Assembly (NCBI GenBank): GCA_958298945.1
Contig: OY282605.1
Coordinates: forward strand, 124,678,267-124,742,266
Length of the DNA: 64,000 nucleotides
Source of the DNA: Atherix ibis
Lineage: Eukaryota; Arthropoda; Insecta; Diptera; Athericidae
Direction: 5' to 3'
Shown one piece after another: positions 47,958-59,911 of the stretch. The first letter of the stretch is position 1, and each line of letters starts with the position of its first letter. The notes below the pieces were generated by a model. The model was not told where the DNA came from. It did not search any database and saw only the letters and a list, made by a program, of their open reading frames with translations. A program made the translations under genes and the position numbers.

Positions 47958-48203
47958 ATGGACCTGTGGACTAGAACTCTAAAACTTTTTAATTCCCTTA
48001 AAAATCAATCTCTTCAGTCAAAAATACTTAGCAAAATTCTAAATTTCCCTTTTTATATTCGTAATAGTCTCATTCAACGTGGTCATACATGTTTATATCT
48101 TCGCGAGTCGAAGAGTGTATCTCGTTATAAAACGTTTTTTTCTCGTATTTTCAACTTACGAATTTCCTTATTCAAGAGCTATCATCTACTTCCCTTCCAA
48201 TGA
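47958..48203 (+). mobile_element. Jockey RT C-terminal fragment (unit A copy)
   Basis: Open frame: LQSKILSKILNFPFYIRNSL, then SRYKTFFSRIFNL. Matches the C-terminal segment of the Jockey fragments at 29,530 and 32,900. Duplicated at 56,690-56,935 with no obvious change, so the insertion predates the duplication. Confidence 0.75.
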
Positions 48204-48209
48204 ACACCC

Positions 48210-49025
48210 ATCAACGAGTTAACTGTTATTAAATAAGCAGATGTTCTATTAAGTTTGTTGTTTAAACTAAAATATTTTAAAAATTCTATAATCACTAAGC
48301 AGTAAAAATTTTATTGCACTTTCAACGAACTTTAACGATTCAAAACTGATGAAAACGTGGAACTTTATATGAATCTTCTTTTTAAAATGAACTTTTTTTT
48401 ATAAAAAGATCCTTTAATGGCTCAGAAAAAGGGTTATTCGCGTCATCATCAGAAGTCATCTCCACACTATAAGAGTGAACGGTTTATATTTTCAAAACTA
48501 CAATCATCCAGTATTATTATTTGTTATTTTAATAGGAAGTATTGTATTTTTTAAAACAGACTCTATAAAACTTAAATAAAATATCCTGTAATATGTTTAA
48601 AAAAAATGCATGTTTTTCTATAGGATTACCCCGCAGACAGTAGATGCAGGCATGTGTCATAGGCGTCAAGACAATATGGAAAATATTGCTTTCAATTTTC
48701 TTTAAAAGTTTTATATGGTTTTTTTTTGTTGATAAAACTGGGTTGGTTTAAGGAACATTTTCATTACAGCCGACTTCTGAAGGAGCATAAACTTTTGAGT
48801 TTTATTTTCATATAAACATTTTGTTAAGAAAATATTTTTTATTAATACCGAAAATCTGCTCAAATTTATAAAAAATTCAAACATAAATTCTCTTTGATCA
48901 GAATTTGCAAAAAGTTTTTTTTTCATTTTATATTTTTGTTTTCAGAAACCTGTTTTCTTATATCAGATGATTTTTTAAGTGTTTGGTTTCAAATTTTCAA
49001 AAAAAATAACAGGAAAATTGCAAAG
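48210..49025. other. Spacer between CDKL copy A and Copia
   Basis: Non-coding. About 99% like unit B to about 48,600, then clearly diverged, with an extra segment at 48,620-48,655 absent from unit B. Confidence 0.6.
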
Positions 49026-49202
49026 TGTTGGCAGAGATAAAATAAAAAAAACATTTTTTCTATGAATGACAACAACAGAAGGAAGTTTTATTTTGACAGT
49101 TATAAAATAAAATAACAATTCATAAGGGTAGATTTACACGTAAGTAACTAAAGGAAACAAGTTTTATATAGGTGCGTTCACATTATAATTCCATTTTCAA
49201 CA
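49026..49202 (-). repeat. Copia 3' LTR
   Basis: 177 bp, TGTTGGCAGAG...TTTTCAACA on the plus strand, ending in TGTTG/CAACA inverted repeats. About 11 differences from the other LTR by hand alignment. Confidence 0.9.
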
Positions 49203-49303
49203 CCCTCACTTATTAAATTATTAAAAATAAAATTTAATTTAAAAATGAAAATGAATGTAATTAATTAACAATAAATAAAATAAATAAAATTAAAATAATT
49301 ATT

Positions 49304-50090
49304 TTATTTTCCGTTCACAATTCCCATTTCGTTTGTGCAAAAATTATGCTTGATTGATGGAACACCTTTAGTCAAACAATCAGCTACCATTTGATCAGTT
49401 GATACATAATCCACAACAACCGATCTTTCTTCAATTGATTCACGAATAAAATGATAGCGTATATCAATGTTTTTGGTTTGTGTTTGATATGCATCATTTT
49501 TAGCCAAAAATAAAGCTCGTTTATTGTCACATTTCACTATAACTGGTGACCTTTCGAATAAATTCCCCAATTCATTGCCCGATCGTTTGAGCCTTGTTGC
49601 CTCTTGAATAGCTGAAGAAGAGACATATATTCAGCCTCTGTGCTGGACAATGCAGCTGTTGTTTGTCTCTTCCTGCACCAAGAAACCGCACCACCTTGTA
49701 AAAGAAACGCATATCCAGTACACGATCTTCTTTTATCTAAGTCAGATGCCCAATCAGCATCAGTGTACCCCAACATAGTATCCTTAATAGAAGAAGAAAA
49801 TTTTAATTTAAAATCACTAGTACCCTTTAAATAGCACAAAACTCTCTTGACTGCCAACCAATGGGGTTTGCCAAATGATGAGTTAAATCGACTAACATCT
49901 CCAACTGCAAATGCAATATCCAGTCTTGACCGTTGAACCAAATAAAGTAAAGCACCAACCACTTGTTGATATGGAATGTTTTTGTTTTCCTTAAATTCTT
50001 CCCGACTTTTAGGTGCCATTTCAATGCTTAATTTTTGATTTAGATCAGATGGTATACTTAAGGGATTACAATTCAACATTTCGAATTTTT
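49304..50090 (-). pseudogene. Copia RT end and RNase H
   Basis: Two frames overlap around 49,550. The first (50,079-49,537) reads VVGALLYLVQRSRLDIAFAV, YTDADWASDLDKRRSCTGYA and ALSSTEAEYMSL, the conserved Copia RNase H region. The second (49,570-49,304) continues with VIVKCDNKRALFLAKNDAYQ, DIRYHFIRE and VADCLTKGV. One frameshift separates them. Confidence 0.9.
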
Positions 50091-50094
50091 CAAG

Positions 50095-50839
50095 TATCTT
50101 ATTTATATATTTAGATTGATCAATGTAATAATTTCCACTTTCATCCCTTGTAATTCATAGTCCAACACAATTTCTAGCTTCACCAAAATCCTTTATTTTA
50201 AACTTTGAAGATAATATTATAGTTTCTTTAATTCCTCCCTGATTTTGAAGTCTTTCCAGAAAATTAGCAAATCGTCAACATAGACAGCGACAAATAATTT
50301 TGTTGTATTTTCTAATGATAATATGTAGATACATGGATCTACTTTCGAACGTATTAAACCAAATTCCGTTAAAGCTTTATTCAGCTTTTAATTCCATTGT
50401 CTGCTACTTTGTTTTAAACCATACATTGCTTTATTAAGACGATAAACCTTTTCAGTACCATCTCCAGAACCCTCTGGTTGACAAGCATAAATTTCTTCTT
50501 GCAGTTCTGCTTGCAAGAAAGCAGTATTAACATCCATTTGTTCGATATTCATCTATATCTGATGACGGGTCAGAACTATATCTGAAATGTTTCATCATAA
50601 CCTATTTCAGCTATTTGTGAGTATCCCTTCGCCACCAACCTAGCCTTTCGATCCTTTGGTAACTCAACCAGAGTCCAAGTGTTATTTTCTTCGAATGAAT
50701 TTAATTCAGATTTCATGGCCCTCTTCCAATCCCCGCTATTTTCGCTTTTATAGATATCTTGAATTGTATAAGGCTCTTTGTTGATGTTATTTTGTGCTAG
50801 ATAAGTGATAAAATCAGGTATTGACTGCTTTTCTTTCAC
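50095..50839 (-). pseudogene. Copia reverse transcriptase
   Basis: From 50,839: WKRAMKSELNSFEENNTWTL, then ARLVAKGYSQ and YDETFQI. After a break near 50,575: QMDVNTAFLQAELQEEIYAC, NKAMYGLKQSSRQW and the RT active site VYVDDLLIF near 50,280. Stops and frameshifts occur at the breaks. Confidence 0.9.
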
Positions 50840-51859
50840 GAGCTGATCTTCTCAATTCATATTTTTCACTTGTATTTGCTTTGTCCTCATTATTGGAAGT
50901 TAAAACATCGTCATTTTCAATATAAACTAGAACATTAATCTCATCCCTCACTTGATCCATATTTTCTTTTTCAAGTCGGTTTTCCAATATAAATTCTACA
51001 GATTCAATAAAAATTACATTTCGTGCCTTAACGATTTTACCATTTGTTTTGTCCATAAGACGATAACCCTTGGTGTGTTCACAATAACCAACAAATACCA
51101 ATTCTTTTGATTTAGAATCCCATTTCTTTCGTAATTCTTTTGGAATATGCATAAATGCCCTTGACTCAAAAATTTTTAAATTATTTAAATTGACTTTATT
51201 ACCTGTCCAAACCTCCTCCGGAATTGAATTATTTGAACGACAAGTAGAACGATTAAGTAAATATGCTGCAGTGTTGACTGCCTCCGCCCAAAAAGATTTA
51301 TTGAGAACAGCATCATATAATAAATATTTCGCCTTTTCAACAAGCGATCTGTTCATTCTTTCTGCTAAACCATTTTGTTTTGAAGTGTAAGGAACAGTTG
51401 ATTGATGTATGATTCCGGATTTTTCCAACAAATTCTCAAGTTCTTTATTTATATATTCTGTTCCATTGTTGGTTCTGAGAATTTTTATATTTCTTTTTAA
51501 TAGATTTTCTACTAGTGCTTTATAAGCCCTAAAATTTTCAGCCACTTTAAGAAAATAAACAGTTACTTTTCTTGAAAAATCTTCAATAAAAGTTGAAAAT
51601 ATTTTGATCCACCAATGGATGTATTTTCCATTGGTCCACATAAGTCAGAATGAATAATCTCCAATAAACATTGAGCTCTTTTACCCGTAATATTAAATGG
51701 TTGTCTGCATTGTTTTGCTTTAACACAAATTTCACAAATCTCATTTGGTATAGATTTCTTAAAATTCATACCATCACGAAAATTATTCATAGCGTTCAAT
51801 TTTTGGTAATTAATGTGCCCAAGTCGCATAAGAAAAGCATTTGGAAATTCAACAATCAA
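50814..51859 (-). pseudogene. Copia integrase
   Basis: LMRLGHINYQKL and CEICVKAKQ (51,840-51,715) form the zinc-binding region. IHSDLCGPM holds the first catalytic aspartate. ILRTNNGTEYINKELENLLE (near 51,480) has N where the second aspartate is expected (DNG to NNG). NGLAERMNRSLVEKAKYLLY supplies the glutamate. Frames 51,859-51,563 and 51,641-50,814 overlap by a shift. Confidence 0.9.
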
Positions 51860-52109
51860 TTTATAAATACCATTATTGAAAACACCTTTCGCTTAAAAAT
51901 CACCAGATTTATTGAAAATAAAACAACCATCCTTTTTAATCTCAACCGTATTACCCATTTCAATAATTCGTGAAATAGATAAAAGATTTGCTGCGATTTC
52001 CGGAACATACACATATAATACGTCATAGACAGTAACCAATTTTCCATTCAATTCAATATTTATATCGCCTACACAGTCAATTTTAAGTTTTTTGTTGTCA
52101 GCCGTGAAG

Positions 52110-52205
52110 ATATATTTTACCGATCAATCACGAATATTGTGAAGCCACTCTTTATTGGAAACCATATGTTGGGATGCACCACTATCAACAAAAAATACCA
52201 CTTGC
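52110..52205 (-). pseudogene. Copia protease fragment
   Basis: VFFVDSGASQHMVSNKEWLH has the DSGAS active site of Copia aspartic protease. A stop follows in IRD*. Confidence 0.85.
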
Positions 52206-52206
52206 C

Positions 52207-52950
52207 TCAATGACTTGGAAAACAACACAAATTTATCATCACTATAAATGTTCCGTGTTTCATGCAATTATTTTTTGATTCTTCATTAAGTTTCCTCAAT
52301 AATTGAAAACATCTGGACCTTTTATGCCCAATTTTTCCACATTCCGTGCATTTGATTTTATTTTTATCTGATTTGAGCGAATTAAATGTTGACCTACCAC
52401 CAATAAATGCTTGTTGGGAATTACCCGAGTGAGGTTTGGCCATTTCACATAGACGCGATCTAATTGAATCCGATGATAATTTAGTTCCACTCGCTTGAAT
52501 TCCCATAATAAATGGCTCATATTCATCAGGGGACCTTTTAGTAACAAGGAACCAACCAATTAATCGTTTACCTCGAACCCAATCGCGTTCAATTTATTAG
52601 CCGTACCAATAGTTTTTTAAATAAAATCTTCCATATTTTCACAAGTTTCTAAATTTATTGACGTTAACTGTTTCAGCAACCCAATGCGGCGACCAAGACT
52701 CCTATCTTCAAACATGTTCATCAATTTTTGCCATATTTCATAAGCACTATTACAATTTTGGACATGAACATACAAAGAAGCTTCAATACTTAGGATCATT
52801 TTGTGCATTGCCTTATTTAATTTATTTGGATTTTTTTCAACAACAGCTTCATCTTCAGATTTGATACAATTGAGCAAATTCTCCAGGCCCAATACTGATT
52901 TGATAATTTTCAGAGCCACGCAATTTTTCAATTTGAATTTTGTCAGCCAT
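52207..52950 (-). pseudogene. Copia gag
   Basis: It starts at 52,950 with MADKIQIEKLRGSENYQI, shifts frame, then ENLLNCIKSEDEAVVEKNPN, and YEIWQKLMNMFEDRSLGRRI. Two further frames follow. The nucleocapsid zinc knuckle CTECGKIGHKRSRC (CX2CX4HX4C) lies near 52,320. Frameshifts and a stop interrupt it. Confidence 0.9.
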
Positions 52951-53100
52951 AACCAAACTAATCCAAATTCATCCACGAGTTAAATCAAAGAAAAAAATTT
53001 AATTTTTGTTGAAATCAATAACTTAAATATCAACCAATATTTCTGTCAATATCTGGTTTAATTTAAATAATTATAAATTCGATTATTTATCAAAATGGGT

Positions 53101-53114
53101 CTGGGCCCATAACC
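53101..53114 (-). promoter_or_regulatory. Copia primer binding site
   Basis: Minus-strand GGTTATGGGCCCAG directly abuts the 5' LTR. Drosophila copia uses such a sequence to prime from an internal part of initiator methionine tRNA rather than its 3' end. Confidence 0.8.
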
Positions 53115-53291
53115 TGTTGGCAGAGATAAAATAAAAAACATCTTTTTTCTATGAATGACAACAACAGAAGGAAGTTTTATTTTGACAGTTATAAAATAAA
53201 ATAACAATTGATAAGGGCAAATTTACACGTAAGTAACTAAAGTAAACAAGTTTTATAGAGGTGTGTTAACCTTATAATTCCATTTTCAACA
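53115..53291 (-). repeat. Copia 5' LTR
   Basis: 177 bp, same length as the 3' LTR and about 94% identical by eye. Confidence 0.9.
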
Positions 53292-53324
53292 CCAAATATT
53301 TTAAATTTTCATTTGAATCGATAA

Positions 53325-54300
53325 ATCAATGTCTGCCATTTACTTTTTAAATATTATTTCATGTAAATGTTGGCCACGATTACGTTTTTAGTGATCCATG
53401 CGCAATAACACGTGTAATGTTGCCTACCAAGGCTACAAGTGATGCTGGTTTATCGGCATAGACGAGTGACTTCTCGTAGTCCAATAAAAAACAGTGTAGA
53501 AGCGTCATATTGCACGATCTAGGTGGCCAACTTACCGGTCCAAAACGTGAGATAAATTGCTCACCGAACTCATCTCTCAATATGTCCATTGTTTCACGTG
53601 CTGCCGTGTTTTTGATACCACATGTCAACCACATGCAGTTCCCGCATTTTGGGGAAAAAAAAGTTCGAAATCATCGAGCGATAGCGGGCGCCACTGACGG
53701 TAACGTCATCTTTAAAGATAAAACAGTGCATTTTTCTGCGTGCAATGGCAGTTTTTGTTTCGCCGGTGGTTGCTCATCAGACCAAATGCGACAATTTTGC
53801 TTATTCACATACCCATTCAACCAGAAATGAGCTTCGTTGCTGAGTGCAGTTTTTCGGTTAAAAAACGGGTTTTCTTCAAGTTGTTCTAAGGCGCACTTAC
53901 CGAAAATTTTACGTTTTGGCAAGTCGTTTAACTTTTCAGTTCTTGCACGGACTCTATTTTATACGCTTTCAGACCAAGGTTCTTGCGTGAAATCTTCCAC
54001 ATAGTCGAGTAATACAATCCCAATTGCTGTGAACGGCGATGGATGGACAAATCGCGGTCTACGCTACGGCAGTAATATTTTCCTCCGTGCGCACATGGGT
54101 TGGTTGGTGGTTTGCTGTCCAAATACGTAAACATGCTACGAAATATTGTCAATATGGCTTGAATTGCTTGCTCAGTAAGGCGATTATGACGAGCATAAAA
54201 TGGTCGAAGTGCGCAAAACACATTTTTCACAGAGTACGAGTTTTTATATTTAAATTCAATAATTTTTAGGCATTGTTAAAGTGTAAACCCTTCCATAATG
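53325..54300 (-). mobile_element. Mariner-type transposase relic (unit A copy)
   Basis: Minus strand: LRPFYARHNRLTEQAIQAIL and RRSQQLGLYYSTMWKISRKN (54,230-53,990), the HTH region. Then AHFWLNGYVNKQNCRIWSDE (first catalytic D lost as NEAH), WPPRSCNMTLLHCFL and YADKPAS. The last catalytic block DxTPLDYF is altered to MTLLHCF. Stops lie between frames. Only this copy keeps the N-terminus. Confidence 0.85.
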
Positions 54301-54535
54301 AAATGGCAATGCTAACTGAGCACTTTTGACTTTAACACACGTCACAATAACATGAAAAACCAAACAGCAATTTGTTTTTTAACGACTTTTTCCCTTGCAT
54401 TCTATTTTAACTAAAGTTTTTATATTAAAAAAGAAAAAGATTTTGTAAAATTGAACTTACAGAATTTTTCATTGACATCTGGTTTTCGCAATTGAAATTT
54501 TCCCAATTCGAACAAAGTGTGATCAATTATCTAAT

Positions 54536-55036
54536 TTAACTTAAATAATTCAAGCCGACAGTCAATATATAAATGAGGGGTGAGGAGCTCAAAGTTTTTT
54601 TTTTGAATAAATTATACGTGGAGACGTCTTTTGGAGTGGTGGGGTTGCGATTTTTAGGATTGAAAATAGATGGCGCAACATGGAAGAGATTGTAAGACGA
54701 GGGACATTTATTTTTCTTGGTGGTGCCTTGGCGGATCATTAGACCACCTGAGACTTTGGAGGGATCAATTTTGTAGGTTCCATACAATTTTGTAGGTTTT
54801 CGGAGGGTTATAAAACTCCATTCTCCGTGAAGTTGGTACCCTATGAAAATTAGCCTCCAATCTGAGTAGAAGTAAAAATTGTTGGCTTTTAAAGATTTAA
54901 AGATTGTTTGTAAAAAAAACAAAAAGAATTTGGAAAACTGACCAAATTTAAATACAAAAGTAGAGTGAAACCTGCCAAAATCGTGGCGAAACCAATTTTT
55001 TACAGACACACACCAAAACTTATTAGGCAACATCAA
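54536..55036 (-). other. 166-codon open frame in repeat DNA, unit B
   Basis: Starts MMLPNKFWCVSVKNWFRHDF and includes GYQLHGEWSFITLRKP and SIFNPKNRNPTTPKDVSTYN. The homologous unit A stretch is open in two pieces. Part of it (CACGGAGAATGGAGTTTTAT) belongs to the dispersed repeat also seen at 38.1, 38.5 and 43.5 kb. No domain recognised. Probably repeat-derived. Confidence 0.3.
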
Positions 55037-55321
55037 TATTGGGTAAAAAAAAGTTCAATTAAAATAAAGTACTTTTATTGTAAGCAACAAAAAAAACCAT
55101 CTATTTACATAATAAGAACCAGTAATATTAGCTATTATTCAGCTAGTTTTGTATATGTAAATATAAATACTATAGCTAAATGGTTGGTAAATGATGTTCC
55201 GTTCTGCAGTGGACGTTCTTTTGTGGTTGTTTCATTTCCTGTGTCCCAGGCAACAAGGGAAGTGATGTATTAGATGTCTTTTGAAAAATTGTTTAAATTT
55301 TAAATAATTCCCATCACTGAC

Positions 55322-55507
55322 TCATTGATTACTTATTTTAAATAATGATAGAAATTTATAAACCTTAGACTTTTCCCGATTCTTATTCATATCGCCCATA
55401 CCAAGAGCGTTGATCTCCTTTTGCCTCGCAACATAATCATCGAAATATGAATGACGCAAAAGTTTATCGCAAGACCATCTTTTTGCTGGATCTTTATCAA
55501 GACATTT
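55322..55507 (-). CDS. CDKL kinase, exon 5 (copy B)
   Basis: KCLDKDPAKRWSCDKLL, then RHSYFDDYVARQKEINALGM and GDMNKNREKSK, followed in frame by a stop at 55,322-55,324. A possible donor (GTTTAT) after SK would allow further splicing, so the true 3' end is open. This form (LRHSYFDD) is closer to the usual CDKL sequence than copy A. Confidence 0.75.
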   Translation of the reverse strand, partial: KCLDKDPAKRWSCDKLLRHSYFDDYVARQKEINALGMGDMNKNREKSKVYKFLSLFKISNQ

Positions 55508-55580
55508 CTATAATACATAAAACAGAATGAAATGTACAAAAAATAAATAAATCTATAATAAATATAAAATAATTGCCTAC

Positions 55581-55676
55581 CTTAAGGAGATCCATTGTTA
55601 GAGGATTTTGTAATGCCTTTGTTGGCATTTTTTCTTCTAATGTTTCCAAAGATGGCGGAACTGGCAATGTTATACC
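55581..55676 (-). CDS. CDKL kinase, exon 4 (copy B)
   Basis: 96 nt, phase 0 on both sides, coding GITLPVPPSLETLEEKMPTK and ALQNPLTMDLLK. Lies in the C-lobe after the activation segment. Confidence 0.85.
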
Positions 55677-55717
55677 CTAAATAATAGACAAAATTACGAA
55701 ATTCAGTATTTTCACTA

Positions 55718-56014
<297 letters not shown>

Positions 56015-56050
56015 TCATTCTTTATGAGTGCACAATATCAGACAAAACTA

Positions 56051-56350
<300 letters not shown>

Positions 56351-56689
56351 CTAGTTTGAAATTTTTTTAAATTAGTCACTTCTTTTCTAATATTTAAATC
56401 AATATTAATTTGTAATCAATATAATCACTTCTGAACCATCTATTCAAGTAGAGAACAAAAGTTTATGAACGTAAAACTGTCCACGTAACTTTTACACTCT
56501 GCCGTAAGCAATACCCTCCCATACACAAGACACAAAAGTTCGACACCTAAACCTAATCTAGCTAAGAGCTTCATATAGATTCTATGCCCAGAAGACTTAA
56601 AAAAATTATAGGCTCGACTACTATCCAAAAAATTGTAAACTTGCTCTGGACAACGAAGCACTATTACACAATGTCCTTCTGTAACCAAC

Positions 56690-56935
56690 ATGGACCTGTG
56701 GACTAGAACTCTAAAACTTTTTAATTCCCTTAAAAATCAATCTCTTCAGTCAAAAATACTTAGCAAAATTCTAAATTTCCCTTTTTATATTCGTAATAGT
56801 CTCATTCAACGTGGTCATACATGTTTATATCTTCGCGAGTCGAAGAGTGTATCTCGTTATAAAACGTTTTTTTCTCGTATTTTCAACTTACGAATTTCCT
56901 TATTCAAGAGCTATCATCTACTTCCCTTCCAATGA
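56690..56935 (+). mobile_element. Jockey RT C-terminal fragment (unit B copy)
   Basis: Same sequence as 47,958-48,203. Lies in the 3.6 kb intron between CDKL exons 1 and 2. Confidence 0.75.
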
Positions 56936-57708
56936 ACACCCATCAACGAGTTAACTGTTATTAAATAAGCAGATGTTCTATTAAGTTTGTTGTTTAAACT
57001 AAAATATTTTAAAAATTCTATAATCACTAAGCAGTAAAAATTTTATTGCACTTTCAACGAACTTTAACGATTCAAAACTGATGAAAACGTGGAACTTTAT
57101 ATGAATCTTCTTTTTAAAATGAACTTTTTTTTATAAAAAGATCCTTTAATGGCTCAGAAAAAGGGTTATTCGCGTCATCATCAGAAGTCATCTCCACACT
57201 ATAAGAGTGAACGGTTTATATTTTCAAAACTACAATCATCCAGTATTATTATTTGTTATTTTTATAGGAAGTATTGTATTTTTTAAAACAGACTCTATAA
57301 AACTTAAATAAAATATCCTGTAATATATTTAAAAAATATGCATGTTTTTTTCGTCAAGACAATATGGAAAATATTGCTTTCAATTTTCTTTAAAAGTTTT
57401 ATATTGTTTTTTTTTTTTTGGATAAAACGTGGTTAGTGGAAGGAACATTTTTATTACAGCCGGCTTCTGAAGGAGCATAAACTTTTGAGTTTTATTTTCA
57501 TATAAACATTTTGTTATGAATATTTTTTTATTAATACCGAAATTCTCAAATTTATAAAAGTTACAAAAAGTTCAAAGATAAATTCTCTTTTAGCAGAATT
57601 TGCAAAAAGTTTGTTTTTCATTTTACATTTTTATTTTCAGATTTTCTTATAACAGGTTGTTTTTTTAAGTGTTTGGTTTTCAAATTTGCAGAAAAAAAAA
57701 ATTTTTTT

Positions 57709-58456
57709 TTGAATCGATAAATCAATGTCTACCATTTACTTTTTTAATTTTAATATTATTTCATGTAAATAGTTGGCCACGACTACGTTTTGAGTGATCC
57801 ATGTAAGAGGTCTAGTTTTTAACCACTTTTTCAAGCATCTCGGCTGGTATCGGGCTAACAACATGTGACGCTGGTTTATCGGCATAGACGAGTGACTTCT
57901 CGTAGTGCCATAAAAAACAGTGTAGAAGCGTCATATTGCACGATCTAGGTGGCCAACTCACCGGTCCAAAACGTGAGATAAATTGCTCACCGAACTCATC
58001 TCTCAATATGTCCATTGTTTCACGTGCTGCCGTGTTTTTGATACCACATGTCAACCACATGCAGTTCCCGCATTTTGGGGAAAAAAAAGTTCGAAATCAT
58101 CGAGCGATAGCGGGCGCCACTGACGGTAACATCATCTTTAAAGATAAAACAGTGCATTTTTCTGGGTGCAATGGCAGTTTTTGTTTTGCCGGTGGTTGCT
58201 CATCAGACCAAATGCGACAATTTTGCTTATTCACATACCCATTCAACCAGAAATGAGCTTCGTTGCTGAGTGCAGTTTTTCGGTTAAAAAACGGGTTTTC
58301 TTCAAGTTGTTCTAAGGCGCACTTACCGAAAATTTTACGTTTTGGCAAGTCGTTTAACTTTTCAGTTCTTGCACGGACTCTATTTTATACGCTTTCAGAC
58401 CAAGGTTCTTGCGTGAAATCTTCCACATAGTCGAGTAATACAATCCCAATTGCTGT
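57709..58456 (-). mobile_element. Mariner-type transposase relic (unit B copy), truncated
   Basis: Matches 53,325-54,030. It keeps the C-terminal PAEMLEKVVKN and MDHSKRSRGQ stretch that copy A has partly lost. The N-terminal third is missing, cut at 58,456 where the palindrome starts. Confidence 0.85.
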
Positions 58457-58469
58457 GGAAAAGAACGAG

Positions 58470-58611
58470 ACTCATAAGAGCGGAAAAGAACGAGGACGTA
58501 AAAAGGATCTTGTAATTGAAAAAGAGGTGCACAGCAATCCCAATTGCTGTGCACCTCTTTTTCAATTACAAGAACCTTTTTACGTCCTCGTTCTTTTCCG
58601 CTCTTATGAGT
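58470..58611. repeat. Palindrome with 69-bp arms
   Basis: Arms 58,470-58,538 and 58,543-58,611 are reverse complements with one mismatch. The spacer is 4 nt. The centre repeats the mariner sequence CAATCCCAATTGCTGTG found at the breakpoint just to the left. Confidence 0.95.
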
Positions 58612-59030
58612 TTTTCCAGTTGATCGCAAGTTTGGCAAGGATCCGACCGCGGATTTCCAAATGAGTAGTTATAATTTAAAGAAAAGTGATGACAAAAATA
58701 GTCGTAAGTAACATGAGGCTTCAGTTTTTCATTGTTCGTGTATACATCGGGTTCGTACTTTTGCAAATAAATCTTATGCATTTTTTGCATATTCAATACA
58801 GGTGACAAATAAAACTTGTTTTCATTTTTTGTGCAACTATAGTGCGATGATCTTTTTGGAAAAGATTGTATATGAGTATCAATTTGATGGATTACATCCT
58901 CACGTACCATATTAGGACGATTATTATGTTTCCCACGCATGTCTTTGGGTGCCGGAATGTTAGCTTTCAAGTGGTTAATAAATAAGTTGTACTCTTTATT
59001 TACTAACACCATACAATGAACAAAAAGCAT
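58566..59030 (-). CDS. Partial ORF of a dispersed arthropod family (DUF7869-like)
   Basis: Minus frame of 154 codons: MRGKHNNRPNMVREDVIHQI, THIQSFPKRSSHYSC, NKFYLSPVLNMQKMHKIYLQ, FSLNYNYSFGNPRSDPCQTC. The pattern RGKHxNRP, HIxSFPxxxSHYS, SFGxPRSDxCxxC recalls a multi-copy arthropod family that I associate with DUF7869 proteins, probably spread by transposition. That link is from memory. The frame shifts at an A-run and enters the palindrome, so only the N-terminal part remains. Confidence 0.45.
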   Translation of the reverse strand: MLFVHCMVLVNKEYNLFINHLKANIPAPKDMRGKHNNRPNMVREDVIHQIDTHIQSFPKRSSHYSCTKNENKFYLSPVLNMQKMHKIYLQKYEPDVYTNNEKLKPHVTYDYFCHHFSLNYNYSFGNPRSDPCQTCDQLEKLIRAEKNEDVKRFL

Positions 59031-59039
59031 TTCTACAAA

Positions 59040-59900
59040 CCCTGTGTAAAGTACTGCCGATTTTTATGGTGTATTCACAGGAAAAAGAACTTTTTGGTCC
59101 ATCACCCGATTTAGATCTCGCTACCTTTTTTACAACTATTTGTCCGCCTAAAAATATGTCCTGTTTCTTTTTGTTACCAATTTTATTAAATAATGTAAAG
59201 ATATTTTGTTAATCTGCCAATGATCTGACTGACTGACGAATCTGACTATTCGTCAAAGCCACATTTCACATTGGACGATAAAATTATGAACTATTGCAGG
59301 AAATTGTGAAATTATTAGTAATTCATCCCGTGCATTCATTCATTACTGAACGTCATAGCCACGTTTCACATTGATATGAAATTATAAACTAATGCAAGCA
59401 TTTATCATGCATGTTCTCTCAGTGCAAAAACGAGAGTCCATCTACATATCCTTTATATATCCGCAGTGAATTAAGGTAGCTGCCTCGTTTTTCCACTGAT
59501 TGATAGAGCAGCCTTGGAATACTTTATATCCACTGGGAAAAAAATCGCCAAAAATGGAGCTGCCTCCTTTTTGCAGCGGTGTCTTCAATTGGCATTGATA
59601 TGTGTATCTTCACATAAACGTTATATTATGATTATTTTGTTGTATTTCTTTTTTTATTCCTTTGTTTTGTTTCTACGATTATAAAATATTATTGGATAAT
59701 TGTTTTTTTTTTCAAAATAGAAAACTTTTTTAATAAAATTATTTTGGTTCTTGGTTCAAATAATAATTTTATTTTTAAATCTAATCATTTTACGGTAAAA
59801 AATAATATAAATTAAATGGTATATCAACGCGAGGATAAGTTTTCATTTCTAAAATAAGTTCACTTGTTTTTTTTTGTTGATAAATATAATAAATAAAATA
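59040..59900. repeat. Spacer with a direct repeat of about 55 bp
   Basis: About 59,250-59,300 and 59,348-59,400 are diverged direct copies (AGCCACATTTCACATTG and AGCCACGTTTCACATTG). The rest is AT-rich intron DNA of the CDKL gene. Confidence 0.55.
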
Positions 59901-59911
59901 TAAAATTTTTA

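Larger units (their letters stand above)
49026..53291 (-). mobile_element. Copia LTR retrotransposon, complete but decayed
   Basis: 4,266-bp element on the minus strand, with 177-bp LTRs at both ends. From the 5' LTR: primer site, gag, protease, integrase, RT, RNase H, 3' LTR, the Copia order. Several stops and frameshifts interrupt it and the integrase has lost one catalytic acid, so it is inactive. Absent from unit B, so it inserted in unit A after the duplication or on one haplotype only. A clear 5-bp target duplication is not seen (CAAAG left, CCAAA right). Confidence 0.95.
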
